Source: Nocardioides daeguensis (lineage in GTDB: Bacteria > Actinomycetota > Actinomycetes > Propionibacteriales > Nocardioidaceae). From it: a stretch of DNA of 64,000 nt. A program made the translations under genes and the position numbers. Each line of letters opens with the position of its first letter. The first letter of the stretch is position 1. Below are positions 7,201-15,907 of this stretch, piece after piece. Below the pieces are notes generated by a model. That model did not search any database, was not told where the DNA came from, and worked only from the letters and a program-made list of their open reading frames with translations. The stretch is from NCBI RefSeq assembly GCF_019192965.1, contig NZ_JAHTKU010000019.1:178047-242046 (forward strand), written 5' to 3'.

Positions 7201-9987
7201 GTGGCGCGTCGATCGAGTTCAAGCCGCTGGTCCAGGCCTGCCACTGGCAAGCAGATCGCCGCGCTCAAATCGCACGGAAAGTACGACGGAAAGTACTACT
7301 CGATGGGGCGTGCCAGCCAAGCGATTGGGGGCTCGTCCGCGGGTGGGCGCCGCTCAGTTGGCGGCAACTCGAGCGGCGCTGCGTACTTCGGCCTGGCAGC
7401 CTCAGGACGGGGGCCGTCGACCTATTTTTCGACGCTGCTGGGTGCATCCGACGGCCTCGACGCGCTGCTCCAGCCTGCGCTCGGGATGGTTCCGGAGAGT
7501 CGGCTGGCCACGTCTGGCTCTGCGCCCACGAGCCTTCTGTCACAGGTTCTTGGAGTGCCGGACGATCTGGATTCACTGGTCCAGGCTGCGATGGATGGCA
7601 CCAACGTAGGGCCCGGAGAAGATCCGGTTGAGTCTGTCCTCTACACGATCCGCTCAGATGACTCCCATTCCGCTGAGCCGCAAATTGTCGTGGAAGCCGA
7701 GGTAGTCCGCGATTCGGCATTCGAGGGCCTGCCATCCGTTCAGGTGCGCTTCGTGGGCAATGCGGAAGGAGTCAATGCCCTGGCGGGGGAACGCCCGCGT
7801 CTGCCTGGATCGGGCCCAACGCTTGGATATCGCCCAGCCTGGACGCCCGTCCTGGTGCGTACGCCGGCGGACCTTGCCGAGCAGATGCGAGTCCGGTGGC
7901 GTGAAGCCGTTGCAGAGTTGCAACAAGGCGTGGACCCCAGAATGGAGACGTTTCTAGCCGGGGTTGCCGGGATGGAGTCCGCCCTGGCAGTGCTCAGATC
8001 GAGTCAGTCCTCTGCTTCGAAGTTTGTGCTCCTGCAGGGGCTCATGGACCCCGACGGTGTGCTTCAGTTCGAAGGGCTCGGTCTGGACGCCGGCACCTTC
8101 GCGGAACAGATTCGCAAGGCAAGCGAGGGCGACGAAGATGCCCTGATTTGGCTGGCGGACGTCCAGCGCGAAGAAGTGCTGACCTCGCTCGCAGAGGTGA
8201 CAGGCATCGACCTCGCCGCCGAGGCCGACTTCAGGCTGTCTCGTTGGCATCAGCAAGCGATGGCACTGATCGAGGGCGTGACGATGAGTGCGGACGATGC
8301 CGACTTCGAATTTTCGATGATCCGGTCGCTTCTGACCATGAGGGCGGACACGCAAGCGCGACGTGAGGAACTCCGGGCAAAGATTGCGGAGAATCAAGCG
8401 TCAAGTTCGCACGAGGCAGTCGAAAGTGCATTCAGTTCGATACTGAACCGGTTGGACTCTGACGACTCCTCCGACTCGTCAGGAGGCTATGGGATCCTCG
8501 AAGATTGGTTCTTCGAGGAAACGCGCAACTACCTCGAGATCAGGTTCCGGCAGTCTCTGCCCGGACAGTTCGCTACGGCTCTCGTGTCCCGTTCCGCCGA
8601 CAGTGACGGCCATGCAGCACTAGTTGCTGAGGTGCGCAGGATGGCGCGCGAGGCGTCGGTCAACCCGATCGACTACGCGGAGCAAGTTGAGCCGGCCGCC
8701 GGACGCGGTCTCTTGTCGGGTCTGTATGGCCGGTCGTCTGGCAGTGATCGAGGCGCCGACCGCACGAAGAGGATTGTCCAGGCAGTTCGGTACGTGGTCG
8801 CTGAGGTCGATGCAGTTCGTGACGACGACCTTGGGACGCTGGTTGTAGCCCAAGAGGTGCTCGCCTATGCGAAGTGGAAGCGCGATGAGCTTCGTGCGGC
8901 GAAGCAGATGCAAGAGGCTGATCGCCGGAAGGCCGCGGCCGTCGAGCGAGCCAAGGAGGCGCAGCGGCGCTCTGATGCTGCCCTCCAGCGTAAGGAAGAA
9001 GAACGAACGATTCGCGATGCCGCGGGAGGCGTCGAGCGGGTCGTCCAGCAGTACGCGGAAGCATTGAGCCGTACGCCTCGCTCCATCGCGATTCAGGATC
9101 CCCTGCCGGAGTCTTCGCAGTCGGCTGCGAGTGCACGAGTGGAGAGGGCGACGGCCCGCGAGGCTGCTGCCGTCGATTGGCTGGCAGCTGCGAAGGAGCG
9201 CGAGGCCTGGGCAGTAGAGGAGGCAGCTGTTGCTGCCACGCCGGCCGTGAGCGCGCGCTTGGACGCTGAACGCGAAGCAGCTGTTTCGGAACAGACCGAC
9301 GCGACAGCGGAAGTTCACGCAGCACGTGACGAGCAGCGGGATGCGGAGGCCGTCCTCACCCTCATCGCCGAGGCGCGATCCAAGTTTGAGGATCTGATCG
9401 GCCCTGTCCGTGATGAAAATCGAGGACGAGCGGAGGTTGAGTTCCAGCGCCAACAGCAGGAGAGGGCTCGGCAGGAGGAAGAGCGACGGCACAGGGCGGA
9501 GGAGTTCAGGAACAAGCAGGCTGCGGAACGAGAGCGGCAGGACGCTGCGAATCGCCGCCAGGAGGAACTCAATCAACGCCAGCAAGAGCGAGCCGCGGTT
9601 GCCAAGGATGCCCTCGCCCGAGAGTTGGAGCACCTACTTGGACTTCCGAGTACAGCCTCCGTGTGGCGGCGCAAGTCCCTCGCGGCGACGCGCGAGGCGT
9701 TGGAAGAGACGATCTCGAGACTGCAGGCCGAGATCGTGGGTCCGCTGGTTCCACCGCGCACGCGATCGAAGGTCTGGCCCAACATGTTGGGCAAGTCTGA
9801 GCGATACCTAGGAACTGTGAAGAAGCTGACGGATTACGGGGCATTCGTCTCGCTCCCCGCCGGCACGGACGGGTTGCTGCGTGCACCCGGGGCGAGCCTC
9901 TCAGTCACGGTGGGGCAAAGGGTGATCGTGGAAATCACGGATCTGCCTTACGGAAAGCCCATCGTTCTGAAGCTCGTCTCCGGCTAG
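7201..9987 (+). CDS. Large coiled-coil protein with C-terminal S1 RNA-binding domain
   Basis: 928 residues from GTG 7201; this start is preferred because of the purine-rich GAAGGGG at 7188-7194 and because upstream codons read as low-quality Arg/Ser sequence. Residues 14-42 ('KQIAALKSHGKYDGKYY', 'MGRASQAIG') form a short conserved-looking N-terminal motif. Residues about 555-610 and 725-815 are long charged coiled coils rich in Glu, Arg and Gln. Residues about 867-925 are a clear S1 domain (RYLGTVKKLTDYGAFVSLP, then TDGLL and VGQRVIVEI). The middle is acidic and helical without a recognised enzyme motif. RNA binding is supported by the S1 fold; the role is unknown. It is divergent from the conjugation operon. 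Confidence 0.7.
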   Translation: MARRSSSSRWSRPATGKQIAALKSHGKYDGKYYSMGRASQAIGGSSAGGRRSVGGNSSGAAYFGLAASGRGPSTYFSTLLGASDGLDALLQPALGMVPESRLATSGSAPTSLLSQVLGVPDDLDSLVQAAMDGTNVGPGEDPVESVLYTIRSDDSHSAEPQIVVEAEVVRDSAFEGLPSVQVRFVGNAEGVNALAGERPRLPGSGPTLGYRPAWTPVLVRTPADLAEQMRVRWREAVAELQQGVDPRMETFLAGVAGMESALAVLRSSQSSASKFVLLQGLMDPDGVLQFEGLGLDAGTFAEQIRKASEGDEDALIWLADVQREEVLTSLAEVTGIDLAAEADFRLSRWHQQAMALIEGVTMSADDADFEFSMIRSLLTMRADTQARREELRAKIAENQASSSHEAVESAFSSILNRLDSDDSSDSSGGYGILEDWFFEETRNYLEIRFRQSLPGQFATALVSRSADSDGHAALVAEVRRMAREASVNPIDYAEQVEPAAGRGLLSGLYGRSSGSDRGADRTKRIVQAVRYVVAEVDAVRDDDLGTLVVAQEVLAYAKWKRDELRAAKQMQEADRRKAAAVERAKEAQRRSDAALQRKEEERTIRDAAGGVERVVQQYAEALSRTPRSIAIQDPLPESSQSAASARVERATAREAAAVDWLAAAKEREAWAVEEAAVAATPAVSARLDAEREAAVSEQTDATAEVHAARDEQRDAEAVLTLIAEARSKFEDLIGPVRDENRGRAEVEFQRQQQERARQEEERRHRAEEFRNKQAAERERQDAANRRQEELNQRQQERAAVAKDALARELEHLLGLPSTASVWRRKSLAATREALEETISRLQAEIVGPLVPPRTRSKVWPNMLGKSERYLGTVKKLTDYGAFVSLPAGTDGLLRAPGASLSVTVGQRVIVEITDLPYGKPIVLKLVSG

Positions 9988-10012
9988 CGCGTCAAGACGC
10001 GTAGGCGTTGAT

Positions 10013-10471
10013 GTGTCGGAGGCTACGGCCACGATGCCTCGCATGCGAGACGGAGAACCGGGAAGCAGCGGGTACTGGATCGACGAACCGATGGGATGCC
10101 CTATCGGCGGCCCGTTCGATCTGTGGCGTCCGAACTACTTTCACGCGAACGGGGAGCTGCCCGACGACACCGCAAGGATGTACCCGTCGTTGGGACCGGA
10201 GACGGTGAAGGCGGTCGCCGTCGCGACGGTGACGCATGGCGCCGAACTGTCGGACGTGCTCACGGCGTTCGGCGATCACGGGCCGGAGGTGGAGCTGACT
10301 GTCGCCCATCGCTACTTCAGCCAGTGGCGCAAGCGGGTTGTCTTCATGCCTGACTCGATGCAAGACATCCCGCTCCGGCCGGCGCGAACCTCGCCCGAGC
10401 CGCTCGACGAGTTCCTGGAGGACTGGCGCAATAGCCGTGCGCCTCACCTAGCGCCCGAACGGGATCACTGA
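10013..10471 (+). CDS. Hypothetical protein
   Basis: 152 residues from GTG 10013. It is a soluble, Pro-rich protein containing 'GYWIDEPMGCPIGGPFDLWR' near residue 20 and a helical middle around 'LSDVLTAFGDHGPEVELT'. It begins 25 bases after the S1/coiled-coil gene and may be co-transcribed with it. The family is not recognised. Codon use matches the neighbourhood, which supports a real gene. Confidence 0.55.
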   Translation: MSEATATMPRMRDGEPGSSGYWIDEPMGCPIGGPFDLWRPNYFHANGELPDDTARMYPSLGPETVKAVAVATVTHGAELSDVLTAFGDHGPEVELTVAHRYFSQWRKRVVFMPDSMQDIPLRPARTSPEPLDEFLEDWRNSRAPHLAPERDH

Positions 10472-10650
10472 GTGACTCGTAGCAGCGACGGTGGATTCGA
10501 ACGTCGTGGAATGCGGTGTCCGCAGCCAGGGACCCTGCGGTTCGAGCCATTAGTTGTGAAAGTGCAGGTCAGGCGGCCCAAATCGGTGCAATGATTGCCC
10601 GACCCCCGGCCCGACGACAGCGTCGGCATGGCGCGCTTCAAGGAGTTGGA

Positions 10651-10755
10651 ATGGCCAAAGGTCATGAGTGCCCGAGCTGCAAGAGGAACACGCTCCAGCC
10701 TTACACGACGAATCAGTTGCGGTGCTCGAACTGCGGCACGATCGTGAAGAAGTAG
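10651..10755 (+). CDS. 34-residue zinc-ribbon microprotein
   Basis: Starts 'MAKGHECPSCKRNTL' and ends 'LRCSNCGTIVKK', giving two CxxC pairs 18 residues apart, a complete zinc ribbon in 34 residues. An AAGGAG ribosome-binding site lies at 10640-10645, five bases before ATG 10651. The longer open frame from 10516 adds only unstructured sequence and lacks such a site. Such proteins often bind nucleic acid or partner proteins; the function here is unknown. Confidence 0.6.
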   Translation: MAKGHECPSCKRNTLQPYTTNQLRCSNCGTIVKK

Positions 10756-10767
10756 CAGGAGCACGCC

Positions 10768-10992
10768 ATGCCGACTGGGCGGAAGCACTACGTGATCCGG
10801 AAGGAGAACGGTCCTTCCTCACGGTGGGACGAGCCTTGCAGGTGCACCATCGGTTCAGACCACGACCCCGACGGATACCACATTTGGGACAGCGACTTCG
10901 AACGCTGGGACCGAGAGTCAGGACGTAGGAGCAACCCAAACTGCCCCGCCTGCGGCGGCACGGGCGCATGCGCCCTTTGCGACGACGACTAG
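10768..10992 (+). CDS. Small Cys-rich hypothetical protein
   Basis: 74 residues. The N-terminal part is polar; the C terminus has 'NCPACGGTGACALC', a DnaJ-like or zinc-ribbon Cys cluster, with an earlier 'CRC' near residue 24 that could complete metal binding. GCAGGAG at 10757-10763 is a good ribosome-binding site. It follows the 34-residue zinc-ribbon gene by 12 bases, so the two probably share an mRNA. Its last four bases overlap the stop of the convergent M23 peptidase gene. Confidence 0.55.
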   Translation: MPTGRKHYVIRKENGPSSRWDEPCRCTIGSDHDPDGYHIWDSDFERWDRESGRRSNPNCPACGGTGACALCDDD

Positions 10993-12080
10993 TTCGGAAC
11001 GGCCGTCCAGTGCAGGTGGTCGTAGTGCCCGCCCGTGACGCTGTTGGGGTCGTGCATCCCGCCGCCGTCGTACGGGCGCCAGCCTTCTGCCCTACGTGCG
11101 ACTGACCAGATGCGCCCTTGCCAGATGAGGTACTCCACGCCGAGCGTCTCCGCGTTGTCTTTCATCCAGTTAGTGACCTGCCAGCCGTAGTCGAGCGCGT
11201 GGCCGGTTGCCGCCGTTCCGATGGAGTTCCCGAAAGTGCCGTCGCACGCACGGCCAAGAGAGTGCTCGGACGGGTCGCCTGGTCGGGGCGCCCAACAGGC
11301 CCAGGAGCTTTCAGGGAAGTTCGCCTGAACCTGAGCCAGGATGTGCGCGGTCCGCTCCGTGATCTGACCGTCCGACGTGGGGTCGTCAACGAGGTTCCCG
11401 GGGTTGCCGCCGTTGTATGGCGCCGCTGGCCCGCCAGCATCCGCACACCCGGCCTCTGATGCATCGGATCCGCTGTGGATGTCGATCGCTCCGTGAGCGG
11501 AAAGCCACGGCTCGGGGTCGATCGGAGCTGCGTTGGGGCCGCCGGGCCGGACCTCAAAGTGCAGGTGGGGTCCCGTCGAGTAGCCGGCCACTCCTACGTC
11601 GGCGATGTACTGGCCTGCGGTGACCATGTCGCCGACTGCCACGTGGATCCCGTCGGCGTACATGTGCGCGTAGCCGGTGGCGACGGTGCGTCCGCCCACC
11701 CTGTGCTCGATCAGGATGAGGTTCCCGTAGCCGGTCGCAGGGCCCGCCGAGACGACTCGACCGTCGGCCGCGGCCAGGATGTGTGTTCCCTCGGGTGCGG
11801 CCAGGTCGACGCCCGTGTGGAGCTTCGTCTCGCCGGTGACGGGATGGACACGAATCCCGAAGCCGCTCGTCTTGACCCAAGTCCCGGCGGGGAGGGGCAT
11901 GACGACTCGCGAAGTCTCTGGGACTGGCGCAGTTGTGTTGCCGACGGTCGAGAACGCCGCCCTGGTCGTGGGAAGGCAGGAGGCTTGCGCGGCGGGGCTG
12001 AGAAGAGCCCCCAGAATCAGGAGGCAACTTGCAGGCCCCATGAGCACCAGGAGGAGCCCGCCGACTATCGCCTTGCGCAT
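10989..12080 (-). CDS. Secreted M23 peptidase with a C-terminal ARB_07466-like domain
   Basis: 363 residues. An N-terminal hydrophobic segment (about 5-30) acts as signal or membrane anchor. The LytM/M23 domain shows the metal ligands 'HTGVDLAAPEGT' (HxxxD), 'YAHMY' and 'GPHLHFEV'. A second domain (about 240-363) has 'EYLIWQGRIWSVARRAEGWR' and ends 'GGHYDHLHWTAVPN', the pattern of a cell-wall-associated C-terminal domain common in actinobacterial mobile elements. The likely job is local peptidoglycan opening during assembly of the conjugation channel. ATG 12080 is preferred over upstream starts because GGAG precedes it and because it begins the hydrophobic leader. The upstream membrane gene ends 7 bases earlier. 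Confidence 0.85.
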   Translation of the reverse strand: MRKAIVGGLLLVLMGPASCLLILGALLSPAAQASCLPTTRAAFSTVGNTTAPVPETSRVVMPLPAGTWVKTSGFGIRVHPVTGETKLHTGVDLAAPEGTHILAAADGRVVSAGPATGYGNLILIEHRVGGRTVATGYAHMYADGIHVAVGDMVTAGQYIADVGVAGYSTGPHLHFEVRPGGPNAAPIDPEPWLSAHGAIDIHSGSDASEAGCADAGGPAAPYNGGNPGNLVDDPTSDGQITERTAHILAQVQANFPESSWACWAPRPGDPSEHSLGRACDGTFGNSIGTAATGHALDYGWQVTNWMKDNAETLGVEYLIWQGRIWSVARRAEGWRPYDGGGMHDPNSVTGGHYDHLHWTAVPN

Positions 12081-12087
12081 CCCCGCG

Positions 12088-12756
12088 TCACTCCAACGGA
12101 TCGTCGAGCCGCGACAGGCGCAGGAGGTGGCACTCCGGGTACGTCGGCGCGCAGACGGCGAACACGGTGAAGGCAACGTCGTGCTCGCTTGTGACGTCCT
12201 CGCCTTCCCAGACGCCGGACCGATGGCGGACACCACGTACCGTCAAGGCCACCGTTCCGGGAGCTAGTTCGTCGCCTGCCTGCTCGAGTGCGATCGCCCA
12301 TTGGTCGGGTACTTCGGTCGATGTCACTTCGATCCACTGCCGCGTTTCGTACTTGCGCAGCTCGAGCCAGATCTCCTCAGTCGGCAGGTAGTTGGCGATG
12401 TCCGCGACCAGGCCTGCCGACGACTCGCCGGTGGGGTCTGCGACCGCGACCAGGAGCTCTGTCGTGCTCGTGGGTGTCGTCATCTGTTGGGTGTCCCAGT
12501 TGAAGAGGACCTCGGCGACGCCTTGCGCGAAGGTTTCGGCGTCTGTGGCGCGGAGCGACACGTTGGTCTGCGGCTCGGCCCATGGGGTGGGCGGCGCAGC
12601 TGGCTCGTCGACGGCGCCCCGAGTGCCGTCGGATTGATGCCGATTGGCCAGGAGCGAGTACGTCGCGATGGCGCCGAGCAGAAGCACGGCGGCTAGTGCC
12701 ACGACTAGGAGGCGACGCCACTTCACGTCGTTGATTTCGGGATTCCACGTCCACAT
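12088..12756 (-). CDS. Membrane-anchored conjugation-associated protein, VirB8-like position
   Basis: 222 residues: a short cytoplasmic N terminus, one hydrophobic helix at about 15-36, then an extracytoplasmic domain of about 185 residues with two Cys (around 203 and 209, 'CAPTYPEC'). Single-pass topology and the NTF2-sized external domain resemble VirB8/TcpC-type proteins of Gram-positive conjugation systems; this is structural inference only. It lies directly upstream of the M23 peptidase gene, a common pairing in conjugation loci. Confidence 0.6.
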   Translation of the reverse strand: MWTWNPEINDVKWRRLLVVALAAVLLLGAIATYSLLANRHQSDGTRGAVDEPAAPPTPWAEPQTNVSLRATDAETFAQGVAEVLFNWDTQQMTTPTSTTELLVAVADPTGESSAGLVADIANYLPTEEIWLELRKYETRQWIEVTSTEVPDQWAIALEQAGDELAPGTVALTVRGVRHRSGVWEGEDVTSEHDVAFTVFAVCAPTYPECHLLRLSRLDDPLE

Positions 12757-12785
12757 GGCCGACCTCCTGATTTGCTCGTCCGCTG

Positions 12786-13766
12786 TCAGGTGGTCACGCA
12801 GGTCCGAGCCAGGTCGACGGCCTCGGCGAAAGCGTTGGTCTCCTGGAGGACTCGGAGGAAGGTCGACCAGTCGTCGTTGCTCGACTCGCGGGCGATCTCA
12901 TCGACGTCGTAGTGCTTTGACCAGCCCTCCATCTCGCTCCAGACCATGCCGAATGACTTCACGGAGCGTTTGGCGGTCGCCGCGGCTGCTGCACGCTTGA
13001 TTCGGTTCTCTTTGATCCGGCGCGCACGGTCGGCCCGTGCCTGCTTCAGCGTCTGGGCTATACGTTGGTCGAACTCAGGATTCGAGGGGTCGGCTTCAGC
13101 CGCCGCTACCACAGCGCGAACCCGCTGATAGCCCGGATCGACCGCTCCGCCGTTGCGGATCCGTTCGAGCTCGTCGTTGGCGACCCTGCGGACTGCGGCC
13201 GGCCGCTCGCGATCGCCGGCGATCCGTTCCATCTCGATGATCTGGTTCAACCGGGTGTACGACGCACTTCCCGTGATCATCTCGGCAGCCCGGCGCCTCG
13301 AGTCGCCTTCTCCTGGTCGGTGCGGTGCCGCCGATTCGGCGGCACCGTCCTGTGCCCCATCGCGATCGGTGTCTGACCCGAACTGAGTGGCCCGCTGCCG
13401 TCGGCTCGCGTCCTCCGCGATGATGGCGGACATCTCCTTGAAGAGCTGTGCGGCCTCGTACGCGGACAGCGGCTTGTGCGTCAGATTGTCGTCGCGCTCC
13501 GCGAGAAGTCGTGTCAGTTCATCGCTGAGGCCCGAACGAACCCAGACCCGAACTGTGGTCCATCCGAGACGACGGGCTGCTTCGAGCCGGCGGTACCCGC
13601 AGATCAGGTAGCCCTCAGGTGTGATCGTCACCGGTTGCAGCAGTCCGACCCGCTCGAGCGACTCCATCAGGGGGTGGAGATCGCCAGGGTCACGCCGATG
13701 GTGGTCGAACACCTGGATCGAGTCGATGCCGCGCTGAAGTTCGATGTGGCCGCGCGAGTCAGGCAT
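12786..13766 (-). CDS. parB: ParB-like protein
   Basis: 326 residues. The N-terminal ParB/Srx domain shows 'LHPLMESLERVGLLQPVTIT' and 'GYRRLEAARRLGW' (the GxRRxxA box, here with CTP/DNA-binding potential), then 'LLAERDDNLTHKPLSAYEAA'. A variable middle is followed by a basic helical region (about 225-275, 'RARRIKENRIKRAAAA'). A partitioning or regulatory role on the excised element is likely. No ParA gene is adjacent; the only ParA-like protein is the Tad-associated one at 25195. The start overlaps the upstream gene's end by 8 bases. Confidence 0.85.
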   Translation of the reverse strand: MPDSRGHIELQRGIDSIQVFDHHRRDPGDLHPLMESLERVGLLQPVTITPEGYLICGYRRLEAARRLGWTTVRVWVRSGLSDELTRLLAERDDNLTHKPLSAYEAAQLFKEMSAIIAEDASRRQRATQFGSDTDRDGAQDGAAESAAPHRPGEGDSRRRAAEMITGSASYTRLNQIIEMERIAGDRERPAAVRRVANDELERIRNGGAVDPGYQRVRAVVAAAEADPSNPEFDQRIAQTLKQARADRARRIKENRIKRAAAAATAKRSVKSFGMVWSEMEGWSKHYDVDEIARESSNDDWSTFLRVLQETNAFAEAVDLARTCVTT

Positions 13767-14616
13767 GAACAGCCTCCGTCTCTGATGGCGCCGACGCAGC
13801 GATCGCTGAAGCGACCGCGCTGGATCCGAAGATCTCGGCGGTGCGTTCGCCGATGAGCAGGCGCTGAAGGATTCCCCTGCCGACCGCCGTGCGCTGGAGA
13901 TTGGGGTTGTCGTGGCCGAGTACGGCGTGCAACACGCGGACCCACGCGTCTTGATCGATGTCGAGCTGGAGTCGGATCGACCGGTCGCGACGTAGCGACT
14001 CGAATGCGGCGTACTTGCTTCCGGTGCTGATCAGTCGAGCTGCGATGCACTCAAGGGCGAGGCGCGCCGCTGGCAGCGGCCACCCGGACTCGACGAATGC
14101 GGTCACGGCATCGTCGAGCGCGAAGAAGGCGTTGGTGGGTTCCGGGGGTGCCTGGTCGGCGTCCTGCCCCCGCGGGGGTGGTTCCTCGAAGTCGCTCACG
14201 TCGTCGTACGACCAGAAGGCGGGGTGGTAGTCGGCCAGGCTCGCCTCGTGCGCGTCGATGCGCTCGGCATCGTGGAAGTCGACGACGTCGTCGGTGCGGA
14301 CCTGATCCGCCCCACACAGCAAGCCTCGCGCTCGCTCCTCGTAGTAGAGGTGCAGCGCCACCGAGTGAGTGATGACGGCCCACGGGTCACCAGCGATCCG
14401 CGCTGCCCTTGTCCGCATGACGTCCCAGGCGGCTGCCGCAGCTTCCGCCGGCTCCAATTGGTGCTTGATCGCCAAGCTGGCGTACTTGGCCGTTGCATAG
14501 GCGATGAGCTCGGCGGCGTCCGGATCGCGCTCCCAAGCTCCGTCGCCCTCGTAGTGCAGGTAGACGAGGAGCAGGCGCATGGTCTGGGGGTCCTCGAATG
14601 GATGGGGGCTGCTCAT
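13759..14616 (-). CDS. Hypothetical protein between ParB and prim-pol genes
   Basis: 285 residues from ATG 14616, the start that overlaps the upstream stop by ATGA; the longer frame would run through the neighbour. It is soluble and helical, with an acidic Pro-rich linker near 155-170 ('DFEEPPPRGQDADQAPPEP') between two helical halves. It is in operon with the prim-pol (upstream) and parB (downstream), so a replication or maintenance role is possible. The family is not recognised. Confidence 0.6.
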   Translation of the reverse strand: MSSPHPFEDPQTMRLLLVYLHYEGDGAWERDPDAAELIAYATAKYASLAIKHQLEPAEAAAAAWDVMRTRAARIAGDPWAVITHSVALHLYYEERARGLLCGADQVRTDDVVDFHDAERIDAHEASLADYHPAFWSYDDVSDFEEPPPRGQDADQAPPEPTNAFFALDDAVTAFVESGWPLPAARLALECIAARLISTGSKYAAFESLRRDRSIRLQLDIDQDAWVRVLHAVLGHDNPNLQRTAVGRGILQRLLIGERTAEIFGSSAVASAIAASAPSETEAVHA

Positions 14617-14975
14617 AGCTCGACTCCTCGTTCGACGGTGGGCGTGCTCGGTACAGGTCGCGCGATGGAACGTCGCGACAGTCGCTGTGCCGAACGGGCT
14701 GCCGCGCCGGGGCCGCGTCGCGCGCGGCGGGTCAACTCGGACTGCAGGTCGATCCCGCGCCGGATGAACTTCGAGCCGACGGTCGTCGGCAGTTCGCTCG
14801 GACGGACCCACGCGACGCTGGGCCGACCGAGGTCCTCCGGCGCGGAAGCGCCGCCTTGGCTGAGGGACGGGTCGCGGTGATGTGCGAGGGCGTTGACCTC
14901 CGCGTCCGCACTAGGTCTCGCGGAGGGTGGCTCGATCTCGCGGTCGAGGCGGCGCTCGTAAGGGTCGGTGTTCAT
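14613..14975 (-). CDS. Small Arg-rich hypothetical protein
   Basis: 120 residues, highly charged, Arg/Ser/Pro-rich and probably largely disordered ('RRARRGPGAAARSAQRLSRR'). It sits between the prim-pol and the 285-residue protein with 4-base overlaps on both sides, which argues for a real, translationally coupled gene. Nothing indicates a specific function. Confidence 0.5.
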   Translation of the reverse strand: MNTDPYERRLDREIEPPSARPSADAEVNALAHHRDPSLSQGGASAPEDLGRPSVAWVRPSELPTTVGSKFIRRGIDLQSELTRRARRGPGAAARSAQRLSRRSIARPVPSTPTVERGVEL

Positions 14976-15877
14976 AGCCGGACCTCCTCAACCGCTCGTG
15001 TAGGGCCCGACGGCTGAGCCGGTCCCAGTCGTGTGGCGATTCGGTACGCGGAGCGGATCGTCGTGGTCGCTTCGTGCTCAGGTAGCCCGGCCACCTTGGC
15101 GGCATCTCCGAGAACGTGTGCAGTCGTTGCGAACGGGAAGTTGGCCTCGGCCATGCGGCATGCGGCCCAGAACAGGCCTTCGTTTCGTCCGCCCTCCGGC
15201 CGGGAGGCAACCCAGTCCGCCAGCTTCTCCGGCCGATACGCATTGCTCGGGAGGTCGCTAGGAGGTCTGTGACGCCGCGGGGGATCAAGGAAGTTCCGCA
15301 GCGCCGCGCCGTTCACCTCGCGCGGCTGATGGTCGGCGATCGCCGCCAGTTCGTAGCGGCGATCGACCCCGTCGCGAGCGACGACGTGAGACGGGGGAGA
15401 GACGACGTAGCCGCCGTCACCTCGGAAGTCCACGTGGCTGCCGGGGAGCGCCCACGAGCGCTGTTCACCCGCGGACCATCGAAGGAAGTACGCATGGAGA
15501 CCCCCGGATGGCGTTCGCACCTGCCAGGCCCAGTCCGAAACGATCCCCAGTCCTTCGGCGCGCGAGAAGGCCTTGTATCCGTCACCCCCTGAATGGACGT
15601 CCACGTCGACGACGTCCACACCGGACGTGGCCCCGGTTGGGATGCCGATGTTCGCCTCGGGCCACCGCTTCCACCAGGAGGCCACGACGCCGCGGTCGCT
15701 TGAGGCGTCGTGGAAGCCATGGGGAGTCAGCGGGTGCTTTTGACCGGGCGCACACGGAAACGCCGGGATGCCGTTGTCGGCCAGCATGGTGGCTGCGGCG
15801 GCCAGTGACACATCTGCGCTGCAGACGGCCTGGACGAGCTGAGGCGACCAGCGAGGTGTGGCGGTTGAGCGGCTCAT
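14972..15877 (-). CDS. Bifunctional DNA primase/polymerase (prim-pol)
   Basis: 301 residues. 'NGIPAFPCAPGQKHPLTPHG' opens a typical N-terminal prim-pol domain; 'SGVDVVDVDVHSGGDG' carries the acidic metal ligands; 'TPSGGLHAYF' and 'HVDFRGDGGYVVSPPS' are the following conserved boxes. The C-terminal 100 residues resemble the helical accessory region seen in actinobacterial ICE and plasmid primases. No helicase domain is fused. It would prime synthesis of the transferred or excised strand. ATG 15877 is preferred to GTG 15886. The 166 bases upstream hold several repeats (see the repeat entry). Confidence 0.88.
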   Translation of the reverse strand: MSRSTATPRWSPQLVQAVCSADVSLAAAATMLADNGIPAFPCAPGQKHPLTPHGFHDASSDRGVVASWWKRWPEANIGIPTGATSGVDVVDVDVHSGGDGYKAFSRAEGLGIVSDWAWQVRTPSGGLHAYFLRWSAGEQRSWALPGSHVDFRGDGGYVVSPPSHVVARDGVDRRYELAAIADHQPREVNGAALRNFLDPPRRHRPPSDLPSNAYRPEKLADWVASRPEGGRNEGLFWAACRMAEANFPFATTAHVLGDAAKVAGLPEHEATTTIRSAYRIATRLGPAQPSGPTRAVEEVRL

Positions 15878-15907
15878 GCCAACCACGCTGCACCTTGGGG
15901 GGCACCA

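Noticed and set aside
6240..7268. 342-residue minus-strand ORF as a single protein
   Set aside because: Its N-terminal part is antisense/shadow sequence over the second VirB2-like gene; only the part from 6773 matches DUF6349.
8620..9633. 337-residue minus-strand ORF rich in Leu and Arg
   Set aside because: Antisense of the coiled-coil region of the S1 protein; the plus frame encodes a coherent coiled coil and S1 domain.
10472..10650. Possible tRNA (GTTCGAATCC- and GGTTCGAGCC-like strings on either strand)
   Set aside because: The flanking bases do not form a T-stem and no acceptor stem or cloverleaf could be drawn.
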